Shown here: in pieces, positions 27,065 to 35,086 of the stretch
Layout of the letters: every line of letters begins with the position of its first letter
How positions within the stretch are numbered: position 1 is the stretch's first letter
Origin: Polaromonas sp.
GTDB lineage: Bacteria > Pseudomonadota > Gammaproteobacteria > Burkholderiales > Burkholderiaceae_C
Assembly (NCBI GenBank): GCA_021153985.1
Contig: JAJKJM010000038.1
Span: 1 to 49,515, forward strand
DNA: 49,515 bases
Reading direction: 5' to 3'
Notes under the pieces: generated by a model
What the model saw: only the letters and a program-made list of their open reading frames with translations
What the model was told of the DNA's origin: nothing
Database searches by the model: none
Made by a program: the position numbers and the translations under genes

Positions 27065-28098
27065 TGCCTTCTTCTACCTCTTCTACTCCTTCCGCACCGG
27101 CGCAGGTCGTCGTTCTCACCGGCGCGTCCAGCGGCATAGGCCGCGCCACGGCACTGGCCTTTGCCGGCACGGGCGCGCGGCTGGTGCTGGCCGCACGTGG
27201 GCGTGACGCGCTGGGCGCCGTAGCCGCCGAGTGCCGCGCTGCCGGCGCCACCGTGCTGGCCGTGCCCACCGACGTCACCGATGCGGCGGCGGTGCAGCAG
27301 CTGGCAGACAACGCGCTCCAGCATTTCGGCCAGGTCGATGTGTGGATCAACAACGTCGGCGTTGGCGCCATCGGCAAGTTTGAACTCACACCGCTTGAAT
27401 CGCATCGCCGCGTGATCGAGGCCAACCTGCTCGGCCACCTGCACGGCGCCTACGCCGTGGTGCCGCACTTCCGCGAGCGCGGCCGCGGCACGCTGATCAA
27501 CATGATTTCAATCGGCGGTTTTGTGCCCGCGCCGTATGCGGCCGCCTACACCGCCAGCAAATTCGGCCTGCGCGGTTTGTCGGAGTCACTGCGCGCCGAG
27601 CTGTCAGACGCGCCGGGCATTCATGTGTGCGAGGTTTATCCCACCTTTGTCGACACGCCCGGCGTATCGCACGGCGCCAACTACACCGGCCGCCGCGTGC
27701 GGCCCACGCCGCCTCTGGTTGACCCGCGCCGCGTGGCTGCCGTGCTGGTGTCGCTGGCCAGGTCGCCACGCCCGTCGGTGCAGATCGGCAGCGTGGCTGT
27801 ACCCGGCCGCATGGCGCACGCGCTGGCGCCCGGCCTGCTGGGCCGCTTTATGAACTGGGCCGCAAGCTTTGCGTTGGCGCGTGCCGACCGGGCCGGCGCG
27901 AGTGACGGCAACCTTTTCACGCCGTCGCAAAACACCGCCATCGACGGCGGCTACCGCAAGTCCCGTCCGCTTACCACCACCGCCATTGCCGGCGGTGCCG
28001 CGCTCATCGGGCTGGGTGTAGCGTGGTGGTGGCATGCACAGCACCAGCCCCGCACCCCGCTGGAAAAACTTCAGCGCCAATGGCAGCGGCTGCGTTGA
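27064..28098 (+). CDS. SDR-family oxidoreductase with C-terminal membrane anchor
   Basis: A 344-residue SDR that starts inside the stop codon of the previous gene (TGATG at 27062-27066). It has TGASSGIG, NNVGVG, the serine in NMISIGG and YTASK. Such ~330-residue SDRs of the DltE-like group act on long-chain or membrane-bound carbonyl compounds. Residues ~303-320 (TAIAGGAALIGLGVAWWW) form a single C-terminal membrane helix, followed by a short basic tail, so the enzyme is probably tethered facing the cytoplasm. Together with the exported SDR upstream it forms a two-SDR unit on both sides of the membrane. Confidence 0.9.
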   Translation: MPSSTSSTPSAPAQVVVLTGASSGIGRATALAFAGTGARLVLAARGRDALGAVAAECRAAGATVLAVPTDVTDAAAVQQLADNALQHFGQVDVWINNVGVGAIGKFELTPLESHRRVIEANLLGHLHGAYAVVPHFRERGRGTLINMISIGGFVPAPYAAAYTASKFGLRGLSESLRAELSDAPGIHVCEVYPTFVDTPGVSHGANYTGRRVRPTPPLVDPRRVAAVLVSLARSPRPSVQIGSVAVPGRMAHALAPGLLGRFMNWAASFALARADRAGASDGNLFTPSQNTAIDGGYRKSRPLTTTAIAGGAALIGLGVAWWWHAQHQPRTPLEKLQRQWQRLR

Positions 28099-28194
28099 CG
28101 GCAGCGCGCTTGGCACACAACACAAGCTCGCCGGCTGGGCATGTCGGCGTGCAAGCCTACAGGCGCGGCCGCGGCCGCCGTCCTAAACTGGATC

Positions 28195-29172
28195 ATGACG
28201 ATAGCCCGCCTGCTGGTCACTCTTGCCACCACGGCCACGGCCGCCGCCGGCGCATTCGCGCTGGAGCCCGAAGAAATCTTCAAGCGCGCCGCACCCGCCG
28301 TGTGGACGGTGAAGGCTGACATCGGCAACAACCAGGTCGCCATCGGCAGCGCCGTCGCCATCACGCCCAACCTGCTGGTCACTGCCTGCCATGTGGTGAC
28401 CAAGGCCATCACCCTCAAGCTCACGCAGCAGCAGCGCGAAGTCAAGGTCATCCGCATCACGCGCGACCCCGTGCCCGAGCACGACCTGTGTGTGCTGCAA
28501 ACCGAGCCGGGCGCGGCGCTGGCCACAGTCGCCATTGCACCCATCGCCAGCGTGAGCGTGGGCGCCAAGGCCTATGCCATCGGCAGCCCGCACGGACTGG
28601 AGCTCACGCTGTCCGAAGGCCTGGTGTCGTCGCTGCGCGCCAACGCCACCAGCAACTTGCCCACCATCCAGACGTCGGCGTCCATCTCGGCGGGCTCCAG
28701 CGGCGGTGGTTTATTTGATGTTGAAGCGCGCCTGATGGGCGTCACCATCAACATCTCGCCCGGCGGCGAAAACCTGGGCTTTGCCTACCCCGCGCAGCTG
28801 GTGATGGAGCTGCCCAAACGCATAGACGCCGAACTCGTGCTGTGGCGCGAGCGGCTCAAAAGCCTGGGCGTGGTGATGGGCGCCAACGGCGAGCCCACGC
28901 CCTCAGGCCATGCCGAGCTGGACAACGAAGCGGCGCTGCCCGTGCTCGGCCGCGGCAGCGACCCGGCCGCCCTGCGTCTGGCCTACAAGCAATTTTTGCT
29001 GCAGTCGCAGCCGCGCGCTTTCATGATCACCGGCGACGGCCGCTTCGGCACCGTCACCAGCCTGGCCGGGCTGAACGAGCAGCTGGTCGACTGCGCGCAA
29101 AAGAAGGTCACTTGCGCCGTCTACGCCGTCAATGACACGGTGGTGTGGGGCAAACAGCAGCCGGCGAATTGA
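28195..29172 (+). CDS. Exported trypsin-like serine protease
   Basis: A 325-residue protein with signal peptide (residues 1-22, TIARLLVTLATTATAAAGAFA) and a chymotrypsin-fold peptidase: catalytic His66 in LVTACHVV, Asp97 in PEHDLCVLQ, Ser169 in SAGSSGGGLFD. The triad is complete, as in DegP/HtrA relatives, but no PDZ domain follows; residues ~215-325 are a region of unknown fold with DPAALRLAYKQF. The ATG at 28195 is preferred over 28141 because it starts the signal peptide directly. It follows the SDR pair by 96 bases on the same strand. Probably a periplasmic quality-control or processing protease. Confidence 0.88.
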   Translation: MTIARLLVTLATTATAAAGAFALEPEEIFKRAAPAVWTVKADIGNNQVAIGSAVAITPNLLVTACHVVTKAITLKLTQQQREVKVIRITRDPVPEHDLCVLQTEPGAALATVAIAPIASVSVGAKAYAIGSPHGLELTLSEGLVSSLRANATSNLPTIQTSASISAGSSGGGLFDVEARLMGVTINISPGGENLGFAYPAQLVMELPKRIDAELVLWRERLKSLGVVMGANGEPTPSGHAELDNEAALPVLGRGSDPAALRLAYKQFLLQSQPRAFMITGDGRFGTVTSLAGLNEQLVDCAQKKVTCAVYAVNDTVVWGKQQPAN

Positions 29173-29183
29173 GGCGGTCTAGT

Positions 29184-29297
29184 CCCCTCTCCCTCTGGGA
29201 GAGGGTTAGGGTGAGGGCTGGCGGCCTATAAATATGTACAGCGACGTTCAAGCGCCGACATCCCTCATCCCCGCCTTCTCCCAGAGGGAGAAGGAGT
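29184..29297. repeat. ~115-bp long-hairpin repeat, complete copy 2
   Basis: CCCCTCTCCCTCTGGGAGAG plus GGGTTAGGGTGAGGGC at the left is mirrored by CCCTCATCCCC plus TTCTCCCAGAGGGAGAAGGAG at the right. The middle has GTACAGCGACGTTCAAGCGCCG-like sequence, matching the other complete copies. Lies 12 bases after the serine protease stop codon. Confidence 0.85.
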
Positions 29298-29336
29298 CAA
29301 TCTGCAGCGCAGCGCCAGCCTCAGCAAAATTTAAGA

Positions 29337-29390
29337 AAACAAGCCTCCAGCCCAACCCCCACCTTGGCTATACGCTCCTGAAAAGATAGC
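29337..29390 (-). repeat. 3'-end repeat element, copy E
   Basis: AAAACAAGCCTCCAGCCC, then GCTAT (29367-29371) and ATAGC (29386-29390). Starts 17 bases beyond the minus-strand stop codon of the LysR gene; on that strand it ends in a T-rich run. Confidence 0.8.
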
Positions 29391-29406
29391 GCCCTGCACA
29401 ACGCAC

Positions 29407-30336
29407 TCACGGGTAAAACGCCGCCCCCGCCGCAAACTCCGCCTTGAACACCTCCGCCACCCAGTCGGCAAAAGCCCGCACCTTGGCCGTCAGATGGCGG
29501 TTGCGCGGGTACATCACGACCATGGGCAGGTCTTCGGGCTGCCAGTCGGGCAGCACGCGCACCAGCTGTCCGCTGGCCAGTAGCGCGCAGGTGCGGCGCG
29601 TCAGCGGGGGTTGCGACAAACCCAGGCCGGCCAGCACCGCGCCCATGTGGCTGTCGGCGTCGTTGCAGGTTACCCAATGCGGGCGGTTGATTTGCCGTGC
29701 GTCGCCGTCTTTTGAAAATTCGAACGGAAATATCTTGCCCGTCTTGGCGGAATGAAAGTTTACAAAGCGGTGCTGCTCCAGGTCTTCCAGCGTCCGCGGC
29801 GTGCCGTGCTGCGCCAGATAGGAAGGCGCCGCGCAGGTCACCACCTTGAGCCGGCCCAGTGGCCGCGCCACCAGTGTCTCGTCGTGCACCAGGCCGCCGC
29901 GTATCACGCAGTCCACACCCTCGGCCACCAGGTCCACCGGCCTGTCGGTGCTGCCCAGCTCCAGCACCATGTCGGGGTAGCGCTTAAAAAATTCCGGCAA
30001 CGCTGGCGAGATCACATGCCGGCCCACGGCAGCCGGCACATCCACCCGCAAGCGCCCGGCCGGTGTGGCCACGGCGCGGCGCAGTGTGCCTTCCAGCTCA
30101 CCCATGTCCTGCAGCATGGCCAGCGCACGCTGGTGGTACAGCGCGCCGTCGTCCGTCAAATTCAGCCGGCGCGTGGTGCGGTTCAGCAGGCGCACGCCCA
30201 GGTGCGCTTCAAGTTCCTGCACGAGCGTGGTCACCCGTGCCTTGGGCAGGTGCAGCGCCGTCGCGGCGGCGGTAAAGCTGCCCAGCTCCACCACACGGTT
30301 AAACACTTCCATTGCTCTGTAGCGGTCAACGCTCAT
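29407..30336 (-). CDS. LysR-family transcriptional regulator
   Basis: A 309-residue LysR protein with HTH at residues 8-65 (EVFNRVVELGSFTAAATALH, PKARVTTLVQELEAHLGVRL, NRTTRRLNLTDDG) and effector domain (GRLRVDVPAAVGRHVISPAL, VDLVAEGVDCVIRGG, YPRNRHLTAKVRAFADWV). It is the same subfamily as the LysR at 21213. Its leader is unusual: the 35 bases before the ATG are almost only A, G and C-poor, without a Shine-Dalgarno. Divergent from the aldo/keto reductase gene 224 bases away, the probable target. Confidence 0.93.
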   Translation of the reverse strand: MSVDRYRAMEVFNRVVELGSFTAAATALHLPKARVTTLVQELEAHLGVRLLNRTTRRLNLTDDGALYHQRALAMLQDMGELEGTLRRAVATPAGRLRVDVPAAVGRHVISPALPEFFKRYPDMVLELGSTDRPVDLVAEGVDCVIRGGLVHDETLVARPLGRLKVVTCAAPSYLAQHGTPRTLEDLEQHRFVNFHSAKTGKIFPFEFSKDGDARQINRPHWVTCNDADSHMGAVLAGLGLSQPPLTRRTCALLASGQLVRVLPDWQPEDLPMVVMYPRNRHLTAKVRAFADWVAEVFKAEFAAGAAFYP

Positions 30337-30384
30337 GGGTTTTGCTTTCTTGCTTTTACTTTTTGCTTTTTAGACCGCTCGGGC

Positions 30385-30415
30385 TGAGCTGCCTTCGACA
30401 GGCTCAGGGCGAACG
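30385..30415. repeat. TTCGACAGGCTCAGGGCGAAC dispersed repeat (single copy)
   Basis: The stretch around CCTTCGACAGGCTCAGGGCG is a very widespread short intergenic repeat in proteobacteria; read backwards in one frame it gives the familiar peptide RPEPVEG. It is palindrome-like (GCTGAGC next to GGCTCAG). One copy only, in the LysR-aldo/keto reductase divergent region. Confidence 0.75.
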
Positions 30416-30560
30416 CAGGGGTTCAGTTTTCTCAAACTATTCTTGAATTTGCGAACAGTTATTTTGAGATACGGCAGTTTATTACTGTAATTGAAACCAA
30501 TACAGTCCTTGTACCCACTCAATTCCTTCATTGACTCGCAATTCACGAAAAGGCTCCCCA

Positions 30561-31571
30561 ATGACCACCACCACCCTCGCCTCCACCCGCCTGGGCTTTC
30601 GCGGCCCGCAATCTGTCTCGGCCATCGGACTGGGCGCCATGGGCATGTCCGGCATGTACGGCGCCAGCGATGAAGCCGCCAGCATCGCCACCATCCACGC
30701 CGCACTCGACGCCGGCGTCAACCTCGTCGACACCGGCGACTTCTACGGCATGGGCCACAACGAGATGCTGATAGGCCGCGCGCTCAAAGGCCGGCGCGAC
30801 CAGGCGCTCATCTCTGTCAAGTTCGGCGCGCTGCGTGACCCGTCCTCCGGCTGGATCGGCATGGACGGCCGCCCCGCCGCCGTCAAAAACTTCCTGGCCT
30901 ACACCCTGCAGCGCCTGGGCACCGACCACATCGACATCTACCGCATCGCGCGGCTGGACCCCAACGTGCCGATCGAAGACACGATAGGCGCCATGGCCGA
31001 CATGGTCAAAGCCGGTTTCGTGCGCCACATCGGCCTCAGTGAAGTCGGCGTCGACACCATCCGCAAAGCCCATGCGGTGCACCCCATCACCGACTTGCAG
31101 ATCGAGTACTCGCTCATCAGCCGCGCGCCCGAGGCGGAGATCTTTCCTGTGCTCAAACAGCTCGGCATTGGCGTCACCGCGTACGGCGTGCTGTCACGCG
31201 GGCTGCTGTCAGGTTCCAAACCCACAGGGCCTGGCGACTTCCGCGCCCACCTGCCGCGTTTTACCGGCGACAACGCGGTGAAGAACCAGCAACTCGTCGA
31301 TCTGCTGCACCAGCTGGCCGGCGGCCTGGGCGCCACCGCGTCACAGGTAGCGATTGCCTGGGTCCTCGCACGCGGCAAAGCGCTGGGCGTCGACATGGTT
31401 GCACTAGTGGGCTCGCGCACGCTCAAGCAGCTGGACGAATCGCTGGGTGCGCTCAAGCTGCAACTTGGCAGTGAGGACCTGCAGCGTATTGAAGCGGCCT
31501 TGCCGGCCGATGCCGTGGCTGGCACACGCTATGGAGCTGAGCAGATGAGCCACTTGGACAGCGAGAAGTAA
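30561..31571 (+). CDS. Aldo/keto reductase without the catalytic histidine
   Basis: A 336-residue (beta/alpha)8 NADPH reductase. Three of the four catalytic residues are present: Asp57 and Tyr62 in VDTGDFYG, Lys87 in SVKFG. The fourth, normally His in YQHR, is Ala130 in YRIARLDPNVP. Members with an (I/P)ARLDP motif form a recognisable subgroup, so this is probably not a random loss. AAAGG before the ATG at 30561 supports the start over 30531. Divergent from a LysR gene. Activity towards small ketones is possible but altered; compare the gene at 44980, which keeps the His. Confidence 0.9.
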   Translation: MTTTTLASTRLGFRGPQSVSAIGLGAMGMSGMYGASDEAASIATIHAALDAGVNLVDTGDFYGMGHNEMLIGRALKGRRDQALISVKFGALRDPSSGWIGMDGRPAAVKNFLAYTLQRLGTDHIDIYRIARLDPNVPIEDTIGAMADMVKAGFVRHIGLSEVGVDTIRKAHAVHPITDLQIEYSLISRAPEAEIFPVLKQLGIGVTAYGVLSRGLLSGSKPTGPGDFRAHLPRFTGDNAVKNQQLVDLLHQLAGGLGATASQVAIAWVLARGKALGVDMVALVGSRTLKQLDESLGALKLQLGSEDLQRIEAALPADAVAGTRYGAEQMSHLDSEK

Positions 31572-31648
31572 GGTGCCCGATACGGCTTAAACAGCTTTCT
31601 GGGCCCTTTCCGGGAACATTGGCGCCGGATGAGGTGGTTAAGTGATGT

Positions 31649-31673
31649 ATTCACCGCATAATTTGCGGCGAAT
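31649..31673. promoter_or_regulatory. Palindrome upstream of the Fic gene
   Basis: ATTCACCGCA-TAATT-TGCGGCGAAT is a 10-base dyad with one mismatch (31649-31658, 31664-31673). The half-site TCACCGCAT recurs at 31684-31692, exactly 33 bases after its first copy, and overlaps the Fic start codon. CATAAT at 31657 and 31679 could be -10 elements. Candidate operator for autoregulation by the C-terminal winged helix of the Fic protein. Confidence 0.55.
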
Positions 31674-31690
31674 AAAGGCATAATCACCGC

Positions 31691-32908
31691 ATGCACCCCG
31701 ACTTGCCGCCTCTTTACCTCTGGCAACAGCCAGACTGGCCGCAATGGCGTTTTGACGCCGCGGCGCTGGCCGGGCCGCTGGCGCAGGTACATCAGGCGCA
31801 AGGTCACTTGATGGGGCGGATGGGTGAACTGGGTTTGGCGCAGCGTGAGCAGGCCACTTTGCAGGTGCTGACACAAGAGGTCATCAAAACCAGCGAAATC
31901 GAAGGCGAGCATCTTGGACTGCAAGCCGTGCGCTCGTCCATCGCGCGCCGGTTGGGCATGGATATAGGCGCTCTGGCGCCGGCGGACCGGCATGTGGAAG
32001 GCGTGGTCGACATGGTACTGGACGCCACCTGCCGCTTTGACCAGCCCCTGACAGCGCAGCGGCTGTTCGCTTGGCACGCCGCAATGTTTCCGGCGGGCTT
32101 CAGCGGCATGATGCGTATCCGCATTGCCGCATGGCGCGACGACGCCCATGGCCCCATGCAGGTGGTCTCAGGCTCCGCGCGCAGGCAAGTCGTGCACTAC
32201 GAAGCCCCACCTGCCCAGAGACTGGAGAGCGAGACCGCCGCCTTCCTGCAATGGTTCAATACCGACGCGCCTGGGGACCCCCTTATCAAGGCCGGCCTGG
32301 CCCACTTGTGGCTCGTGACCTTGCACCCGTTCGACTACGGCAACGGCCGCATCTCACGCGCCGTGGGCGACATGGCCCTGGCGCGGGCGGAAGGCACAGC
32401 CCAGCGCTTCTACAGCCTCAGCGCGCAGATCCAGCGCGAACGCAAAGACTATTACGACCAGCTCGAAGCCACGCAAAAAGGCACACTGGACATCACGCCC
32501 TGGCTGGCGTGGTTTTTAGGCTGCCTGCTGCGCGCTGTGCAAGGCGCGGACGGCTTGCTGGCCAGCGTGTTGGGCAAGGCCCAGTTCTGGCAGCGCTGGG
32601 CCGGCACGCCCATGAACGAACGGCAAATCAAAATCGTCAATCGCCTGCTCGATGGTTTTGACGGCAAGCTCACCACCGCCAAGTGGGCCGCGATGGCGAA
32701 ATGCTCCACCGACACGGCGCTGCGTGACATCACCGACCTGCTGGAGCGCGGCGTGCTGCGCAAACTGGAAGGTGGCGGGCGAAGTACGGGCTATGGGTTG
32801 ACTGTGCCCTCCCCGGATTCAACTCTCTTCCTCACTGGGGGAGGGTTGGAGTGGGGGCCAGACGGCCTTCAAAAACGCACACAGGCCGTCACCCCGCCTG
32901 ATCGGTAA
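31691..32908 (+). CDS. Fic-family AMP-transferase with wHTH tail (DUF4172-type)
   Basis: A 405-residue Fic protein. Fic enzymes transfer AMP (or another nucleotide part) from ATP to a hydroxyl side chain of a target. The N-terminal part has TSEIEG at 67-72, which fits the inhibitory (S/T)xxxE(G/N) helix whose Glu blocks ATP, so the enzyme is self-inhibited. The core is intact: HPFDYGNGR at 212-220 with catalytic His212. Residues ~325-370 form a winged helix (AAMAKCSTDTALRDI, LERGVLRKL). The last ~27 codons are read from an inserted hairpin repeat. The stop codon overlaps the convergent GlxA-type gene by 20 bases. Target unknown; no separate antitoxin is nearby. Confidence 0.88.
   Translation: MHPDLPPLYLWQQPDWPQWRFDAAALAGPLAQVHQAQGHLMGRMGELGLAQREQATLQVLTQEVIKTSEIEGEHLGLQAVRSSIARRLGMDIGALAPADRHVEGVVDMVLDATCRFDQPLTAQRLFAWHAAMFPAGFSGMMRIRIAAWRDDAHGPMQVVSGSARRQVVHYEAPPAQRLESETAAFLQWFNTDAPGDPLIKAGLAHLWLVTLHPFDYGNGRISRAVGDMALARAEGTAQRFYSLSAQIQRERKDYYDQLEATQKGTLDITPWLAWFLGCLLRAVQGADGLLASVLGKAQFWQRWAGTPMNERQIKIVNRLLDGFDGKLTTAKWAAMAKCSTDTALRDITDLLERGVLRKLEGGGRSTGYGLTVPSPDSTLFLTGGGLEWGPDGLQKRTQAVTPPDR
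32824..32872. repeat. Half copy of the long-hairpin repeat inside the Fic 3' end
   Basis: TCTCTTCCTCACTGGGGGAGGG plus TTGGAGTGGGGGCC, then CAGACGGCC, corresponds to the left end of the ~115-bp element. It is translated as the final part of the Fic protein and supplies its stop-proximal codons. Confidence 0.75.
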
Positions 32909-33863
32909 ACCGCTTACGGTAATCGTTCGGGCTCACCCCCAGCCGCCGCGTAAAGGCGCGCCTGAAACTGTCCACATTGGCATAGCCCAGTGAATCAGCC
33001 AGCTTTTTGAGCGGCACTTCAGAAGCCTCCACCTGCCGCCGCGCCTCGTCGATGCGCGCCGCCTCGACAAACCCCGCCGGCGTGACACCCGTCGCCGCGC
33101 GAAACACCCGCGCGAAGTTGCGCTCGCTCATCGCGACGCGTTCGCACAGCGCCGGCACCGACAGATCCGCGTCCAGATGCGCGAGCACATAGTCCTGAAT
33201 TTCACGCACCACCGATTTGTCGGCCGTCTGCGCCGCCAGGTGCGCGCTGAACTGCGACTGCCCGCCCGGCCGTTTTAAAAACATCACCATCTTGCGCGCC
33301 ACCCGCAGGGCAATGTCACGCCCGTGGTCTTCTTCGACCAGGTGCAGCGCCAGGTCCATGCCCGCTGTGACGCCGGCCGAGGTGTAAATGCTGCCGTCCT
33401 TCACGTAAATGGCATCGGGCTCAACCAGCAAGGCAGGAAAGCACGCGGCCAGCCGCTCCGTCGAGTTCCAGTGCGTCGCCACGCGCTTGCCGTCCAGCAG
33501 GCCCGCCTCGGCCAGCAAAAACGCGCCGGTGCAGACCGAGCCCAGCCGTTGCACCGAGCGCGCCTGCCGCTGCAGCCATGCGCTGGTCTCCGCCCGGCCC
33601 GCCAGCTCTTCAGGCAGCGGGCTGCCGGCCACCAGCAAGGTGTCGATGCGGCCGCGGTGGTTGTGGATGGTGCTGTCCACCACCATGCGCATGCCGTTGC
33701 TGCCTTTGAGATCGCCCGCCTGCGTGCCTATCAATTGCAGCCGGTAGGCGCGCGGGTTGCCCAGCTGCTGCGCCGCCTCGGCAAAGACGTCGGCCGGGCC
33801 GATCACGTCCAGCAATTGGACACGCGGGACGGCGAGGATGGAAACGGTGTGGGTGGCAGACAT
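32889..33863 (-). CDS. GlxA-family regulator (DJ-1/PfpI domain plus AraC HTH)
   Basis: A 324-residue regulator. Residues 5-175 are a class I glutamine amidotransferase-like (DJ-1/PfpI) domain with the nucleophile elbow GSVCTGAFLLAEAG (Cys111) and THWNSTE; residues 220-320 are the AraC double HTH (CERVAMSERNFARVFRAATG, then LADSLGYANVDSFRRAFTRR). GlxA-type proteins sense metabolites and control catabolic genes. It is divergent from the SLAC1/TDT transporter gene. AGAGG lies five bases before the ATG. Its 3' end overlaps the end of the Fic gene by 20 bases on the other strand. Confidence 0.92.
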   Translation of the reverse strand: MSATHTVSILAVPRVQLLDVIGPADVFAEAAQQLGNPRAYRLQLIGTQAGDLKGSNGMRMVVDSTIHNHRGRIDTLLVAGSPLPEELAGRAETSAWLQRQARSVQRLGSVCTGAFLLAEAGLLDGKRVATHWNSTERLAACFPALLVEPDAIYVKDGSIYTSAGVTAGMDLALHLVEEDHGRDIALRVARKMVMFLKRPGGQSQFSAHLAAQTADKSVVREIQDYVLAHLDADLSVPALCERVAMSERNFARVFRAATGVTPAGFVEAARIDEARRQVEASEVPLKKLADSLGYANVDSFRRAFTRRLGVSPNDYRKRFTDQAG

Positions 33864-33978
33864 AGGCGCCTCTTTGGCTGGATTCGCCGGATTGGCGGCA
33901 TTGAATTCAAGCCAGCATAGCCGAAAATAACCTACACGACAAATTCAGCCAAACCGTCTTATTCCACCAAAGGCTTTT

Positions 33979-34977
33979 ATGAGCACGACCACCGCCTCCA
34001 CGGCACCCTCACCGGCTTTCGGCACAGGCGCCCATTCCATCCGCCAGTTGCCCGTCAACCTGTACGGCGCGGTCATGGGGCTTGCTGGCATGGCGCTCGC
34101 CTGGCGGCTTGCCGGGCCGGTCTTTGGCGTTGCGGCCGTCATTGGCGAAGCCATGGGTTTCTTCGCGCTGGCCGTCTTCGTTGCGCACTCGGCCGGCTAC
34201 CTGGCCAAGCTGGCGCTCCACCCCGACGCGGTGCGCCAGGAGTTCACCGACCCGGTGACTGGCAACTTCTTCGGCCAGCTGGCCATTTCATTGCTGCTGC
34301 TGTCGTCGGTGTTGATGCCTTACGGCCAGGCCTTCGCGCAAGGCCTGTGGACGGTGGGCGTGGCAGTGACCCTTGCGCTTGCCCTGCTGGTGGGCAGCCG
34401 CCTGCTCAAAGGCAAGCTGGATGCCGCGCACATGTTGCCGGTGTGGATCATTCCCGGCGTCGGCGTGCTGGACATCGGCGTCACCGGCGGCCACATGCCC
34501 ATGGCCTGGGCTGGTGAAGTCAATTTGATGGCCATGGCTGTGGGCGCCATGGTGGCCCTGGTGCTGTGGACGCTCATCATCCACCGCCTGGCGCACGGCG
34601 AGCCGCTGGCCCCGCGCATGCGGCCTTCGCTGATGATCCTGATGGCGCCCTTCGCCGTGGGCTTTCTCGCCTGGGTCAACGTGTTCGGCCAGGTCGACCG
34701 GTTTGCCGGTGCGCTGTTTTACTTCGGGCTGTTTGTCTTCGTGGTGGTGTCGCCCAAGGTGTTTCGCCGTGACGTGCCCTTCTCGCCGGGCTGGTGGGCC
34801 ATCAGCTTTCCCATCGCCGCGCTGGCCAATGCCGCCATCGTTTACGCCCACGCGCAAGGCGGCGCGGTGCTGCATGGGCTGGCCGGCATGCTGCTGGCCG
34901 TGTTGACGCTGGCGTTGGCCGTGCTGACTGTGCGCACGCTGCACTGGGTGTTCAGCGGCAAGCTGTTTGCTGTTTGA
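33979..34977 (+). CDS. SLAC1/TDT-family anion channel or transporter (TehA-like)
   Basis: A 332-residue membrane protein with about ten helices of the tellurite-resistance/dicarboxylate transporter (TDT, SLAC1, TehA) family. Signatures include RQLPVNLYGAVMGLAGMALAW near the start, VWIIPGVGVLDIGVTGGHMP in helix 5 and PSLMILMAPFAVGFLAWV in helix 7. TehA-type proteins let anions such as chloride, nitrate or malate pass. AAAGG stands eight bases before the ATG. Divergent from the GlxA-type regulator, which probably controls it. A repeat copy follows the stop codon. Confidence 0.9.
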   Translation: MSTTTASTAPSPAFGTGAHSIRQLPVNLYGAVMGLAGMALAWRLAGPVFGVAAVIGEAMGFFALAVFVAHSAGYLAKLALHPDAVRQEFTDPVTGNFFGQLAISLLLLSSVLMPYGQAFAQGLWTVGVAVTLALALLVGSRLLKGKLDAAHMLPVWIIPGVGVLDIGVTGGHMPMAWAGEVNLMAMAVGAMVALVLWTLIIHRLAHGEPLAPRMRPSLMILMAPFAVGFLAWVNVFGQVDRFAGALFYFGLFVFVVVSPKVFRRDVPFSPGWWAISFPIAALANAAIVYAHAQGGAVLHGLAGMLLAVLTLALAVLTVRTLHWVFSGKLFAV

Positions 34978-35010
34978 GGGCGTCGGCGTTTTCGCTTGCC
35001 GGCATTGAGT

Positions 35011-35065
35011 AAAAAGTGGCTGCAGCCCAATAGTGGTCTAGGCCAACAGCTATTAAATAAATAGC
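35011..35065 (-). repeat. 3'-end repeat element, copy F
   Basis: AAAAAGTGGCTGCAGCCC, then GCTATT (35049-35054) and AATAGC (35060-35065). It lies 21 bases beyond the minus-strand stop codon of the DAO-family gene; on that strand it ends GGGCTGCAGCCACTTTTT, which includes a second small palindrome and a T run. Confidence 0.85.
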
Positions 35066-35086
35066 AATAGCGGAATCGATTGCCAG

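Noticed and set aside
3642..32908. HipA-like and Fic genes as one toxin-antitoxin locus
   Set aside because: They are 27 kb apart with unrelated genes between; each seems to carry its own DNA-binding domain.
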